Positions 19,850 through 28,414 are shown, numbered from the stretch's first letter. The stretch: DNA of 36,297 nucleotides from an uncultured Eubacteriales bacterium (GCA_900549645.1 URPD01000013.1:1-36297), one strand, 5' to 3'. Numbers and translations: made by a program. Notes: generated by a model not told the origin, from the sequence alone.

Positions 19850-20773
19850 ATGCGGATAGTTTTTATGGGGACGCCGGACTTTGCGGCGGCCTCTCTGAAA
19901 AAGCTCATAGACGAAAAGCGCGACGTCGTCGGTGTCTTTACCCAGCCCGATAAGCCCAAGGGGCGCGGGATGGAGCTTGCGGCCTCGCCTGTCAAAGCGC
20001 TGGCGCTCGAAAACGGAATATCGGTGTACCAGCCGGTCAAGATGCGCGACGGAACGGCGCTTGAGATGATAAAGGCGCTGGAGCCGGACATTCTCGTCGT
20101 CGTAGCCTATGGGCGCATCCTGCCGGACGATATTCTGGCGGTGCCGAAGTATGGGGCGATAAACGTGCACGGCTCGCTACTGCCGAAGTACCGCGGAGCC
20201 GCTCCGATACAGTGGTCCGTCCTCAACGGCGACAAAGTCACCGGAGTTACGACTATGTACCTCGCCCACGACATGGACGCCGGGGACGTGATATATAAGG
20301 CCGAGACCGAGATCGGCGAATATGAGACAGCAGGCGAGCTGTTCGACCGGCTCATGGACATGGGCGCGGAGCTGCTGATAAAAACTCTTGACGATATCGA
20401 GAACGGCACAGCGCCGCGCACCCCGCAGGATCATTCGCAGGCGACCTATGTCGGGATGCTGGACAAGTCCATCTGCCCGATAGACTGGAACAACACGCCG
20501 CGCATGGTGCTCAAGCACATATACGGGCTTCAGCCGTGGCCGGTAGCGACGATGGAGCTGGACGGCGCGGTGTACCGCGTGTTCGGCGCGGATTACACGC
20601 ACAACAAATGCTCCGCGGAGCCGGGAACGGTCGTGGGAGCCGGGAAAAACGGCATTGAGATCGCCTGCGCGGACGGGGAGACCCTGCTGATAACCGAGCT
20701 TCAGGCGCCGGGAAAGAAGCGCATGAAGGCGGCGGATTTCCTGCGCGGGCACAATATAAAGGTCAAAGGATGA
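19850..20773 (+). CDS. fmt: Methionyl-tRNA formyltransferase
   Basis: Formylates initiator Met-tRNA using 10-formyl-THF. The 307 residues begin MRIVFMGTPDFAAASL. The signature NVHGSLLPKYRGAAPIQW (about 105-122) contains the catalytic Asn/His region, and the Asp lies in MDAGDVIY. The C-terminal OB-like domain includes VVGAGKNGIEIAC. The ribosome site lies in the end of def. Confidence 0.96.
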   Translation: MRIVFMGTPDFAAASLKKLIDEKRDVVGVFTQPDKPKGRGMELAASPVKALALENGISVYQPVKMRDGTALEMIKALEPDILVVVAYGRILPDDILAVPKYGAINVHGSLLPKYRGAAPIQWSVLNGDKVTGVTTMYLAHDMDAGDVIYKAETEIGEYETAGELFDRLMDMGAELLIKTLDDIENGTAPRTPQDHSQATYVGMLDKSICPIDWNNTPRMVLKHIYGLQPWPVATMELDGAVYRVFGADYTHNKCSAEPGTVVGAGKNGIEIACADGETLLITELQAPGKKRMKAADFLRGHNIKVKG

Positions 20774-20780
20774 GAGCTTG

Positions 20781-22103
20781 ATGACCGCTAGGGAAGCGGC
20801 GCTTACGGCGCTGGAGCGCTGCCGCAGAGACGGCGCGTGGTCCGGAAGCAGCATAGACGGCATAATAAAAAAATACGCGCTTGACCGGCGTGAAGCGGCG
20901 CTCGCCGCGCGGCTGTGCCTCGGCGTGCTGCAAAATTCGCTGCTGTGCGACTATTATATAGGCTGCTATTGCAGCACCGAACCGAAGCGTCTGGAGCCGA
21001 AGCTGCATGATATTCTGCTGCTGGGCGTGTATCAGATACTGCTTCTCGACCGTATTCCCGCCCGCGCGGCGGTGAACGAATCGGTAGCGCTGTGCAGAAA
21101 ATGCGGCATGTCGCGCGCGTCCGGGCTTGCAAACGCCGTTCTGCGCAGGATCGCAGAGAACAAAAGCGCCGGGACTCTGCCGGATATCCCCGGTGAGGGC
21201 GGCGCGGAATATCTCAGCATAAAATACAGCCACCCGGAGTGGCTTGCATCGCGCATTATCAGCGAACGCGGGTACGATTTTGCCGAGGCTTTCCTCGCCT
21301 GCAATAACCGCCCCGCGCCGCTCACAATACAGGTGAACACGCTGAAAATCTCTCCGGAGGATTACCGCCGCGCGCTTCTCCGCGCGGAGATAGACTTCGA
21401 GTACGACGAGCGGTTAAGCGGCTGCTTCGTGCTCCCCGGCGGAAATGTCGCGGAGCTTCCGGGCTTCGCAGACGGACTGTTCTACGTGCAGGATCGCGCG
21501 GCGCGCACGGCAGTGGAGATTGCCGCGCCGGAGCCGGGGATGACCGTGCTGGACGCATGTTCCGCTCCCGGCGGGAAGTCCTTTGCCGCCGCGATAAGAA
21601 TGGACGGGAAGGGGAGTATCCTCTCCTGCGATATACACGAGAAGAAGCTGAAGCTTATCTCCGCGGGCGCGGAGCGGCTCGGCATAGATAACATCAGAAC
21701 CGCCGCGATGGATGCGCGCAGGCACGACGCGGCGCTTGAGGAAAGCTTCGACGTCGTGATCGCCGACGTGCCGTGTTCGGGGCTTGGCGTCATAGCGAAG
21801 AAGCCGGAGATACGCGGCAAGACGGAAGCGGAGATATCCGCGCTCCCGGCGATACAGCGCGACATTCTGGATAATCTCGCCGCATATGTCAAACCCGGTG
21901 GGGTGCTGCTGTATTCGACCTGCACGGTGCTGCGCGCCGAAAATGAGGACGTTGTGAATGCGTTCCTCGCCAATCACGGCAAATTCGCGCCTGAGGGTTT
22001 CAACGTCGGCAGCGTATCGGAGCCGGGCGGGATGCACTGCTTCTGGCCGAATGTGGACGGGACGGACGGATTTTTTACGGCAAAGCTTAGAAGGATAGAA
22101 TGA
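20781..22103 (+). CDS. rsmB: 16S rRNA (cytosine-967-C5)-methyltransferase
   Basis: A 440-residue enzyme with an N-terminal NusB-like RNA-binding domain (about 1-135), a linker, and a Rossmann methyltransferase domain with the SAM motif VLDACSAPGGKS, the PCSGLG motif carrying the first Cys, and STCTVLRAENE carrying the catalytic Cys. AAAGGATGAGA precedes the ATG at 20781; a TTG immediately before it is also possible. The stop overlaps the rlmN start. Confidence 0.94.
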   Translation: MTAREAALTALERCRRDGAWSGSSIDGIIKKYALDRREAALAARLCLGVLQNSLLCDYYIGCYCSTEPKRLEPKLHDILLLGVYQILLLDRIPARAAVNESVALCRKCGMSRASGLANAVLRRIAENKSAGTLPDIPGEGGAEYLSIKYSHPEWLASRIISERGYDFAEAFLACNNRPAPLTIQVNTLKISPEDYRRALLRAEIDFEYDERLSGCFVLPGGNVAELPGFADGLFYVQDRAARTAVEIAAPEPGMTVLDACSAPGGKSFAAAIRMDGKGSILSCDIHEKKLKLISAGAERLGIDNIRTAAMDARRHDAALEESFDVVIADVPCSGLGVIAKKPEIRGKTEAEISALPAIQRDILDNLAAYVKPGGVLLYSTCTVLRAENEDVVNAFLANHGKFAPEGFNVGSVSEPGGMHCFWPNVDGTDGFFTAKLRRIE

Positions 22104-23152
22104 TGAAGAAGGATATACTATCCATGCTCCCGGCGGAGCTGGAATCGGAGTTTGCGGGGCTGGGCGAGCCGAAATACAGGGCAGGCCAGATATTCAAATG
22201 GCTTTCGGAGGGCGTACGGGATTTCGACAAGATGTCGAATCTCCCGAAGGCGCTGAGAGAAAAACTGCGCGAGGGCTATGAGCTGTACGAGCCGAAGGTG
22301 CTCAGCAAGCAGGTTTCAAAGCTTGACGGGACGATAAAATATCTCTGGGAACTGCGCGACGGCAACGCCGTGGAGACGGTCGTGATGAGCTATAAGCACG
22401 GCAACACCGTGTGCATCTCCTCGCAGGTCGGCTGCCGTCAGGGCTGTGCGTTCTGCGCCTCGACCATAGGCGGCCTTGTCCGCTGCCTTGAGCCGTCGGA
22501 GATGCTGGACGAGGTGCTGTTTTCGCAGTTGGATTCCGGCAAGCCGATATCAAACATCGTCCTTATGGGCATCGGAGAGCCGCTGGATAATTTCGATAAC
22601 GTCATGCGCTTTCTGGAGCTTGTGAACCATCCGCAGGGGATGAATATCGGTATGCGCCACATATCGCTCTCCACCTGCGGCATCACGGAGAAGTTCGACG
22701 CGCTGGCAGAGCGCGATTTGCAGCTTACGCTGTCCGTCTCGCTGCACGCGCCGGACGATGAGACAAGGTCGAAGATCATGCCCACGAACCGCGGGCGCGG
22801 CGTGGAGGAGCTTATGCGCTGCTGCCGCCGCTATTATGACAAGACCGGGCGGCGCATATCCTTTGAATACGCGATGATAGACGGCGTGAATGACACCGAG
22901 TATCACGCCCGCCTGCTCGCAAAGCGCGCAAAGGCGGTGTGCGCGCATGTGAATCTCATACCGCTCAACCATGTTGAAGAGCGCCAGTTTGCCCCATCAA
23001 CGCCGGGGCACATGAAGGCGTTTATAAAAATTCTTGAGGACGAGGGCGTTAACGTCACCGTGCGGCGCAAGCTCGGCGGCGATGTGGACGCCTCCTGCGG
23101 ACAGCTCCGCAGAAAAATGCAGACCCGTGAAGAGGGGTTGAACAGAGAATGA
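22100..23152 (+). CDS. rlmN: Dual-specificity RNA methyltransferase RlmN
   Basis: A radical-SAM enzyme that methylates C2 of A2503 in 23S rRNA and A37 of some tRNAs. The Fe-S motif is C112xxxC116xxC119 (CRQGCAFC), and the methyl-carrying Cys near the C-terminus is C333 in DASCGQLR. Other blocks are VLMGIGEPLDNFDNV, LSLHAPDDETRSKIMP and INLIPLNH-like VNLIPLNHVEE. The 350-residue length is normal. ATG 22100 overlaps the rsmB stop; ATG 22103 is an alternative. It overlaps prpC by 4 nt. Confidence 0.96.
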   Translation: MMKKDILSMLPAELESEFAGLGEPKYRAGQIFKWLSEGVRDFDKMSNLPKALREKLREGYELYEPKVLSKQVSKLDGTIKYLWELRDGNAVETVVMSYKHGNTVCISSQVGCRQGCAFCASTIGGLVRCLEPSEMLDEVLFSQLDSGKPISNIVLMGIGEPLDNFDNVMRFLELVNHPQGMNIGMRHISLSTCGITEKFDALAERDLQLTLSVSLHAPDDETRSKIMPTNRGRGVEELMRCCRRYYDKTGRRISFEYAMIDGVNDTEYHARLLAKRAKAVCAHVNLIPLNHVEERQFAPSTPGHMKAFIKILEDEGVNVTVRRKLGGDVDASCGQLRRKMQTREEGLNRE

Positions 23153-23895
23153 AAGGTTTCGGACTGACCGACAAGGGCAGAGTCAGAAAAGACAATCAGG
23201 ACAGCTTTATCATCGAGAAGTGCGAGGCGAAAAACTGCCTCATAGTCGGCCTATGCGACGGCATGGGCGGGGCGAAGGCCGGCGGGCTTGCAAGCCAGAT
23301 TTCAAACAAAGCCTTTGTTGACTTCGTGTACGGCAAGCTCACCTCGCGCGTGGAGCGTGTGCAGAATTATAAGGACGTGCTGCAAAGCGCCTGCGACGAG
23401 GCGAACGGGGTATCCTATGAATACTCAAAGTTCGACGAGGTGTACAACGGCATGGGGACGACTATTGTCGGCGGTGTTATCAAAAACAGCGGAAAAGCCT
23501 ATATTATAAACGTGGGCGACAGCCGCGCCTATCACATCTCGCGCAAAAGCAGCAGCATATACCAGATAACCCGCGACCACTCTCTGGTCGAAGAGCTGGT
23601 TGAGTTCGGCGCGATAACGAAGGAGCAGGCAAAGACACACCCCCAGCGCAACGTCATAACCCGCGCCCTCGGCTCCGAAGCGAAGGTGGAGTCTGACTAC
23701 TTTGAGCTTTCGATGCGCACCGGAGACTGCATACTCTTCTGCTCGGACGGCCTGTCGAACACCCTGACGGATCAGGAACTGCTGGAATACGCCATGCGCT
23801 TCCCGGAGCCGGAGCTGCTGTGCAGGGAGCTTATGGACGAGGCGCTGTCGCGCGGCGCGCGGGACAACGTCACGGTTGTCGCTGTGATGAAGTAA
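23149..23895 (+). CDS. prpC: PP2C-family Ser/Thr phosphatase PrpC/Stp
   Basis: A 248-residue metal-dependent phosphatase that reverses PrkC phosphorylation. Motifs are RKDNQD near the N-terminus, CDGMGGAKAG, VNVGDSRAYHI, FCSDGLSN and the closing RDNVTVV. Asp residues in the second, fourth and fifth blocks bind Mn/Mg. It lies just before its partner kinase, as in most Firmicutes. Confidence 0.95.
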   Translation: MKGFGLTDKGRVRKDNQDSFIIEKCEAKNCLIVGLCDGMGGAKAGGLASQISNKAFVDFVYGKLTSRVERVQNYKDVLQSACDEANGVSYEYSKFDEVYNGMGTTIVGGVIKNSGKAYIINVGDSRAYHISRKSSSIYQITRDHSLVEELVEFGAITKEQAKTHPQRNVITRALGSEAKVESDYFELSMRTGDCILFCSDGLSNTLTDQELLEYAMRFPEPELLCRELMDEALSRGARDNVTVVAVMK

Positions 23896-23916
23896 GGGCA
23901 CTGAATGGAGAATTAA

Positions 23917-25593
23917 ATGGATACTAACGATAAATACATCGGAAAGATGCTCGACGACCGCTACGAGATACGCGAGATCATCGGCGAGGGCGGCATGGCC
24001 ATCGTTTACAGGGCGCTCGATCACCGGCTGAACCGCGACGTCGCAGTGAAGATAATGCGTGACGAGATGGCCGCCGACGAGGAGTTCCGCCGCCGCTTCT
24101 GCACGGAATCCCACGCCGTCGCCATGCTCTCCCACCCAAATATTGTCGCGGTGTATGACGTCAGCCATAATGACAATGTGGAATACATAGTCATGGAGTT
24201 GGTGGACGGGATAACGCTCAAGCAGTATATGGAGCGCAAGGGCATGGTCGCGTGGAAGGAAGTCGTGCACTTCACAAAGCAGATCAGCAAGGCGCTGGCG
24301 CATGCGCATGAGCGCGGCATAATCCACCGGGACATCAAGCCACAGAACATTATGCTCCTGCGCGACGGCACCATCAAGGTCGGCGACTTCGGTATTGCCG
24401 CGCTTGAAAACGAGGTGTACGAGAATAACGGCGAGGCGATAGGCTCGATACACTATATCGCCCCGGAGCAGGCGCGCGGCGAATGCCCGGATGCGCGAAG
24501 CGACATCTATTCTCTCGGCGTTATGATGTATGAGATGCTTACCGGCGGCCTGCCGTTTACCGGCAATACGCTCGGCGAGATCGCCGTGCAGCATATGAAC
24601 GCGAAGCCCGTGCCGCCGCATGAGAAGAACCCTGAGATACCGCTGGAGCTGGAGCGCATCACGCTCAAGGCCATGAACGCGGAGCTGAGCGAGCGCTACC
24701 AGTCGGCAAACGCACTTTTGTCCGATCTTGAAGCCTTTATCCACACGCCCGTCACGATCGAGGGGGACGGCGCGGACTATGAAAATCCGGACGTCAAGCC
24801 CGTCCGCTCCAGCACGGAGCTTTCCAGAGAGCGCTATAAGCTTCGCCGCCGCCGTTCGGGCGTGGTCAGCTTCATGTCCGGCACCTTCGGACTGCTTGTT
24901 CTCGCGGTCGCGCTGTTCGCATTCCTGTGGAACTTCTGGCTCAAGGACGTGTTCTCTCCCGCAGAGAGGATCGCGCTGCCGAACTTTGAGGGCTGTAACT
25001 ACGAGTCGATAATCAACAACACCGAGCTCAACTCGATGTATAAGTTCAACGTCATATACATCTCCGACGATTCGGTCGAGCCGGGCATCGTCATCTCGCA
25101 GTCGCCCGCAGCAGGGCGCAGTATGATGGTCACGCCGTCCGGCATTGAGGTCAACCTCACCGTGAACGCCGGAGTGAGCCTCACGAGCGTACCTGACGTT
25201 CTGAACACCGATTACCGCGATGCCATGCGCAATCTGCGCGCGGCGGGCTTCAATGTCGAGATCGAGAACGCCGCGTCCGACAGCTATACCAAGGACTATG
25301 TCATCGCCACAAGCCCAGTGGCCGGGGAGCAGCTGAGTAGCGGTTCGACCGTGTATATCACCGTCAGCGCGGGGCCTGAGATACAGTATGTCTCCATGCC
25401 GAACCTTGTGGGCAGCACGGAGGACAGCGCAATATCCCGCATCGAGAGCAGCAATCTCAGTTATGGCGGCTCAGACCGTGTAGTGAGCGACTATGAGGCG
25501 GGGACGGTCATCGACCAGAGCATCAGCTCTTCCGAGAGCGTGGCGGAGCACACGAAGGTGTACCTCACCGTATCCTCCGGACCGCAGGGCTAA
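23917..25593 (+). CDS. prkC: PASTA-domain Ser/Thr protein kinase PrkC/PknB
   Basis: A transmembrane sensor kinase. The N-terminal Hanks kinase (about 16-285) has GEGGMAIVYRA (23-33), K45 in VAVKIM, HRDIKPQN (137-144) and DFG (157-159). A basic juxtamembrane stretch and one span (about 323-345) follow, then three extracellular PASTA repeats to residue 558. Family members bind muropeptides or lipid II and govern wall growth, and in Bacillus spore germination. Three repeats is in the usual range. rsgA follows after 3 nt. Confidence 0.96.
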   Translation: MDTNDKYIGKMLDDRYEIREIIGEGGMAIVYRALDHRLNRDVAVKIMRDEMAADEEFRRRFCTESHAVAMLSHPNIVAVYDVSHNDNVEYIVMELVDGITLKQYMERKGMVAWKEVVHFTKQISKALAHAHERGIIHRDIKPQNIMLLRDGTIKVGDFGIAALENEVYENNGEAIGSIHYIAPEQARGECPDARSDIYSLGVMMYEMLTGGLPFTGNTLGEIAVQHMNAKPVPPHEKNPEIPLELERITLKAMNAELSERYQSANALLSDLEAFIHTPVTIEGDGADYENPDVKPVRSSTELSRERYKLRRRRSGVVSFMSGTFGLLVLAVALFAFLWNFWLKDVFSPAERIALPNFEGCNYESIINNTELNSMYKFNVIYISDDSVEPGIVISQSPAAGRSMMVTPSGIEVNLTVNAGVSLTSVPDVLNTDYRDAMRNLRAAGFNVEIENAASDSYTKDYVIATSPVAGEQLSSGSTVYITVSAGPEIQYVSMPNLVGSTEDSAISRIESSNLSYGGSDRVVSDYEAGTVIDQSISSSESVAEHTKVYLTVSSGPQG

Positions 25594-25596
25594 GGC

Positions 25597-26475
25597 ATGA
25601 CGGACGGAGTAATAGTCAAGGCGCTGAGCGGGTTTTACTATGTGGAGACCGAGGGAAAGCTGCTCGAATGCAAGGCGCGCGGCAAATTCCGGCTGGACGG
25701 AACCTCGCCGCTGGTGGGCGACAGGGTCAGATGCAGTCTCGACGCGAACGGGAAAGGCCGCATCGACCATGTGGAGCCGCGGCGCAACTGGTTCATCCGC
25801 CCTGCGGTAGCGAACGTCGATATGCTTGTGTTCGTCGCGGCGAATACCAATCCGGTGACTGACCCGTTCCTTATCGACCGCGTCTCGGTCATCGCCGCGG
25901 AAGCCGATTGCGAGCTTGCCATCTGCGTGAACAAAACGGATATCGACGCCGGAGACGAGCTATTTGACGTCTTTACCGCCGCGGGCTTCCCCGTTGTACG
26001 CACGAGCGCCGTGACTGGCGAGGGCATGGACGAGCTTCGCGGGCTGCTGTGCGGCAAGATATCCGCGTTTACGGGCAATTCCGGCGTCGGCAAATCGAGC
26101 ATACTCAACGCTCTGATACCCGGCGCGAACATCCAAACCGCCGAGGTGAGCGAACGTCTCGGCCGCGGCAAGCACACAACGCGCCATGTGGAGCTGTACG
26201 AGCTTGAAAGCGGCAGCTACATTGCGGACACGCCGGGCTTCGCCTCCTTCGAGGTGGAGATGATGTGTACAATACCGAAGGAGCGTTTGCAGTTTGATTT
26301 CCCGGACTTCGATAAATATATAGGCTCCTGCCGCTTCAGCGACTGCGCGCATCTGGAGGAACCCGGATGCGCGGTCACGCAGGCGGTGGCTGCAGGTGAG
26401 ATCGGCCAGAGCCGCTACCGCTCGTACACGCGCCTGTATGAGATGTGCGCCCAGCATAAATTCTGGGAAAAATGA
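25597..26475 (+). CDS. rsgA: Ribosome small-subunit GTPase RsgA
   Basis: A circularly permuted GTPase that checks late 30S assembly. The 292 residues have an N-terminal OB domain (1-65), G4 NKTD (about 109-112), P-loop GNSGVGKSS (about 161-169), G3 DTPG (about 210) and the zinc knuckle C-x4-C-x-H-x5-C in CRFSDCAHLEEPGC. The operon ends here with a long terminator; rpe and thiN, next in Bacillus, are absent. Confidence 0.95.
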   Translation: MTDGVIVKALSGFYYVETEGKLLECKARGKFRLDGTSPLVGDRVRCSLDANGKGRIDHVEPRRNWFIRPAVANVDMLVFVAANTNPVTDPFLIDRVSVIAAEADCELAICVNKTDIDAGDELFDVFTAAGFPVVRTSAVTGEGMDELRGLLCGKISAFTGNSGVGKSSILNALIPGANIQTAEVSERLGRGKHTTRHVELYELESGSYIADTPGFASFEVEMMCTIPKERLQFDFPDFDKYIGSCRFSDCAHLEEPGCAVTQAVAAGEIGQSRYRSYTRLYEMCAQHKFWEK

Positions 26476-26484
26476 GATAAAAGA

Positions 26485-26512
26485 GTATATTATGCCGCCC
26501 CGCGCGTATAAT
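26485..26512 (+). promoter_or_regulatory. Possible mother-cell sigma-E promoter
   Basis: GTATATT (26485-26491), a 13-nt spacer and CGTATAAT (26505-26512) resemble the sigma-E pattern of an ATATT core and CATACAAT, with 6 of 8 matching in the -10. The -10 falls inside the left arm of the rsgA terminator, so RNA starting here would lack that arm and escape termination. It would serve the 50-residue peptide, spoVM and sipL. A chance match is possible. Confidence 0.4.
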
Positions 26513-26548
26513 GTCAGGAAGACAATTATACGTGGGGGGCGGTTTTTT
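26495..26548 (+). terminator. Intrinsic terminator of the rsgA operon
   Basis: The left arm starts CCGCCCCGCGCG at 26495 and the right arm ends GGGGGGCGG at 26542, followed by six T. The stem has about 20 pairs with one mismatch and one bulge, and the loop is AGGAA. This closes the long gmk-to-rsgA operon. Confidence 0.88.
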
Positions 26549-26699
26549 GAATTGCAGAGGGAAGGGCTTCTGGGGGCTGCTTGCGATAATACTGGGGCTG
26601 GTCATAATTCTTTCGCTGCTCTTGCCCTCGGAATTCTGGTGGATAGTTGCGGCGGGGGCGCTTATCTGGGGCGGCGTGTGTCTTATGAGGAGATGCTGA
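26547..26699 (+). CDS. Small membrane peptide upstream of spoVM
   Basis: If read from TTG 26547 this is a 50-residue protein: a short basic GFW-containing head (NCRGKGFWG), two closely spaced hydrophobic stretches (LLAIILGLVIILSLLL and WWIVAAGALIWGGVCL), and a tail ending RRC. GGGGGGCGG, which is also the right arm of the terminator, lies about 5 nt upstream. GTG 26532 and ATG 26511 are in-frame alternatives; the ATG would lie inside the terminator stem and is disfavoured. Two-helix membrane topology is likely. spoVM follows after 12 nt, suggesting a sporulation role. The function is unknown. Confidence 0.65.
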   Translation: MNCRGKGFWGLLAIILGLVIILSLLLPSEFWWIVAAGALIWGGVCLMRRC

Positions 26700-26711
26700 A
26701 AGGGGGATGGA

Positions 26712-26780
26712 ATGAAAATTATCGTTATCAGGCTGCCGAAATTTCTGTCGAGATTCATCGCGCGCATAAGCAAACGGTGA
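26712..26780 (+). CDS. spoVM: SpoVM, spore coat anchoring peptide
   Basis: A 22-codon gene preceded by AGGGGGAT. It starts MKIIVIRLPKFL and ends RFIARISKR. The Bacillus SpoVM peptide begins MKFYTIKLPKFL and is also an amphipathic helix with a Pro, a hydrophobic face and basic residues. SpoVM settles on the convex outer forespore membrane and recruits the SpoIVA ATPase that builds the coat base. The position also agrees: in Bacillus spoVM lies just after the prpC-prkC-rsgA cluster, and here sipL follows. It is 4 residues shorter than the Bacillus form. The call rests on motif, size and synteny together. Confidence 0.82.
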   Translation: MKIIVIRLPKFLSRFIARISKR

Positions 26781-26835
26781 TACGGCGCGGCTCCGGCGCA
26801 TAGATTGTACAAACTGCGTCAAGGAGAGAGCTGAA

Positions 26836-28332
26836 ATGGAACTTTGCTTTGAAAAGAAGAGCACAAATATATTCGCCGGTAGACTCCATATGGTCAAAAG
26901 CAGCGCCGAAACCGTGGAGGCCGTCGTACCGGACACGAATGACGACATAGCGCGCGTCGCGTCGCTTCAGACGATGCTGCTGCTGAAGGGCAAGGACATC
27001 TCCGCCCGCGGCATAACGGTGACGGGCGAGGCGCGGGCGTGGCTGCTGTACATCACGGAGGGTGGCGCGGTGCAGTCTGTGCAGCTCGCGCGCGAATTCA
27101 GCATCGAGTATGAGAGCGACGCCGTGCTGGACGAAAAGCTTACGCATGTGGCCTTGAGCGTAAACGCCGCAGAGACGCGCGTTCTGAATCCGCGGAAGGT
27201 TGCCGTGACCTTCGAGATATGCGGCGAGCTGTGGGCGTATTCGCGCGAGGAGCTGTGCGTTTCAGCAAACGCGGGCGATACGCCGTGCCGGGTGTACGCA
27301 AAGCAGGAGCGGTGCTCCGCAACGCCTGTGATCGCTGTGACGGAGAAGACCTTTGTTCTGACGGAGCAGTTCGCGTTTGCGGACAGTAAGCCGCAGCCCG
27401 CCGCGCTGCTGTCGCAGAATGTGGAGTATGAGCTGGCGGAGATAAACGTCATCTCCGGGCGCGCCGTGGTGAAGGGCAATGTCCGCCTGAAGCTGTGCTA
27501 TGCGTCCGACGGGGCGGATTACCCCGTCACGGCGGAGTTTTCAAGCCCGTTTTCACAGCTTATCGACGTCCCGGACACCGATACCTCCGGCTGTGCGGCG
27601 CGGGTCGAAATAAACGGCGCGTACCTGAACATAATCGACACCATCAACGGCACCAAGGCCGTCGATGTGGAGCTGCACTGCCTGACGGAGCTGGTCTGCT
27701 TCGGCAGGGAAGAGGTGCAATATATCTCCGACATGTACTGCAACACGGCGGCGCTCACGCCGAGGATGGGGAAGCTAAGCATCCCGTCGGACTGCGAGCT
27801 TCGCCGGGTGTCACTGAGCTTCAGCGAGAGCATCGAAGCGCCTGAGGACTGTGCGGATGTGCTGGCGGCGTTCACGCAGATCTGCCGCTGCACCGTGTCC
27901 GGCGGGACGCTCAGTGCGCAGTGCCTCGCGGACATCATATACCGCAGCGAGAGCGGGGGCATCTCCGTTATGAAGCGCACCTTCAGCCTTGAGGGGGACT
28001 GCCCGGAGGGCGTGAGCAGCGTTTTGAACGTTCGCGTCGCCGATACGAAGCTATACCCCGCCGAGGGCAGCATTTCCGTTGCGCTGAACGTGGAGGCTGT
28101 GTGCCTGTGCGCCGGGAGCAGGGAGGTGGACGCCGTGCTGTCGGCAGAGCTTTCGGACGAGACGGAGACGGACTGTGCGGCGTACCCGTCGGTGACGCTC
28201 GTGCGGATGGAGGGCGAATCGCTCTGGCAGCTTGCGAAGAGCTATCACTCCAGCGAGGAGGCGATCATCGGGCTTAACGGTGCGGACTGCGCCGAAAACG
28301 GAGCACTGCTGCTGATACCCAAGACGAAATAG
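26836..28332 (+). CDS. sipL: SipL-like spore morphogenetic protein (DUF3794 + LysM)
   Basis: A 498-residue protein. The N-terminal and middle portions are DUF3794/SPOCS-type beta modules (about 30-420; for example VVPDTNDDIARVASLQ, FTLTEQFAFADSKPQ-like text and GRAVVKGNVRLKLCYAS). The C-terminus is a LysM domain (about 450-498; VRMEGESLWQLAKSYHSSEEAI, ending LLLIPKTK). In Clostridioides difficile SipL binds SpoIVA through its LysM and couples coat to forespore. AAGGAGAG precedes the ATG. It lies 55 nt after spoVM. DUF3794/LysM proteins also occur in other spore roles, so paralogue identity is not certain. Confidence 0.8.
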   Translation: MELCFEKKSTNIFAGRLHMVKSSAETVEAVVPDTNDDIARVASLQTMLLLKGKDISARGITVTGEARAWLLYITEGGAVQSVQLAREFSIEYESDAVLDEKLTHVALSVNAAETRVLNPRKVAVTFEICGELWAYSREELCVSANAGDTPCRVYAKQERCSATPVIAVTEKTFVLTEQFAFADSKPQPAALLSQNVEYELAEINVISGRAVVKGNVRLKLCYASDGADYPVTAEFSSPFSQLIDVPDTDTSGCAARVEINGAYLNIIDTINGTKAVDVELHCLTELVCFGREEVQYISDMYCNTAALTPRMGKLSIPSDCELRRVSLSFSESIEAPEDCADVLAAFTQICRCTVSGGTLSAQCLADIIYRSESGGISVMKRTFSLEGDCPEGVSSVLNVRVADTKLYPAEGSISVALNVEAVCLCAGSREVDAVLSAELSDETETDCAAYPSVTLVRMEGESLWQLAKSYHSSEEAIIGLNGADCAENGALLLIPKTK

Positions 28333-28385
28333 CGGCGGTTTTCCTAGCCAGCGTATTTTTTGCCCGTCCGCGCCGTAATTAACCC

Positions 28386-28414
28386 TTGTCATAATGGCCG
28401 ATTTGTGGTAAAAT
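28386..28414 (+). promoter_or_regulatory. Promoter of yebC
   Basis: TTGTCA (28386-28391), a 17-nt spacer and TAAAAT (28409-28414), 54 nt before the yebC ATG. The gap from the sipL stop is AT-rich and shows no clear terminator. Confidence 0.72.

Noticed and set aside
26511..26546. Extension of the small membrane peptide up to ATG 26511
   Set aside because: The ATG sits in the left arm of the rsgA terminator and would lie at or before the predicted transcript start; the TTG or GTG downstream has a ribosome site.
26396..26803. A 135-codon plus-strand frame across the rsgA-spoVM gap
   Set aside because: It crosses the terminator in another frame than both the membrane peptide and spoVM and resembles no family.
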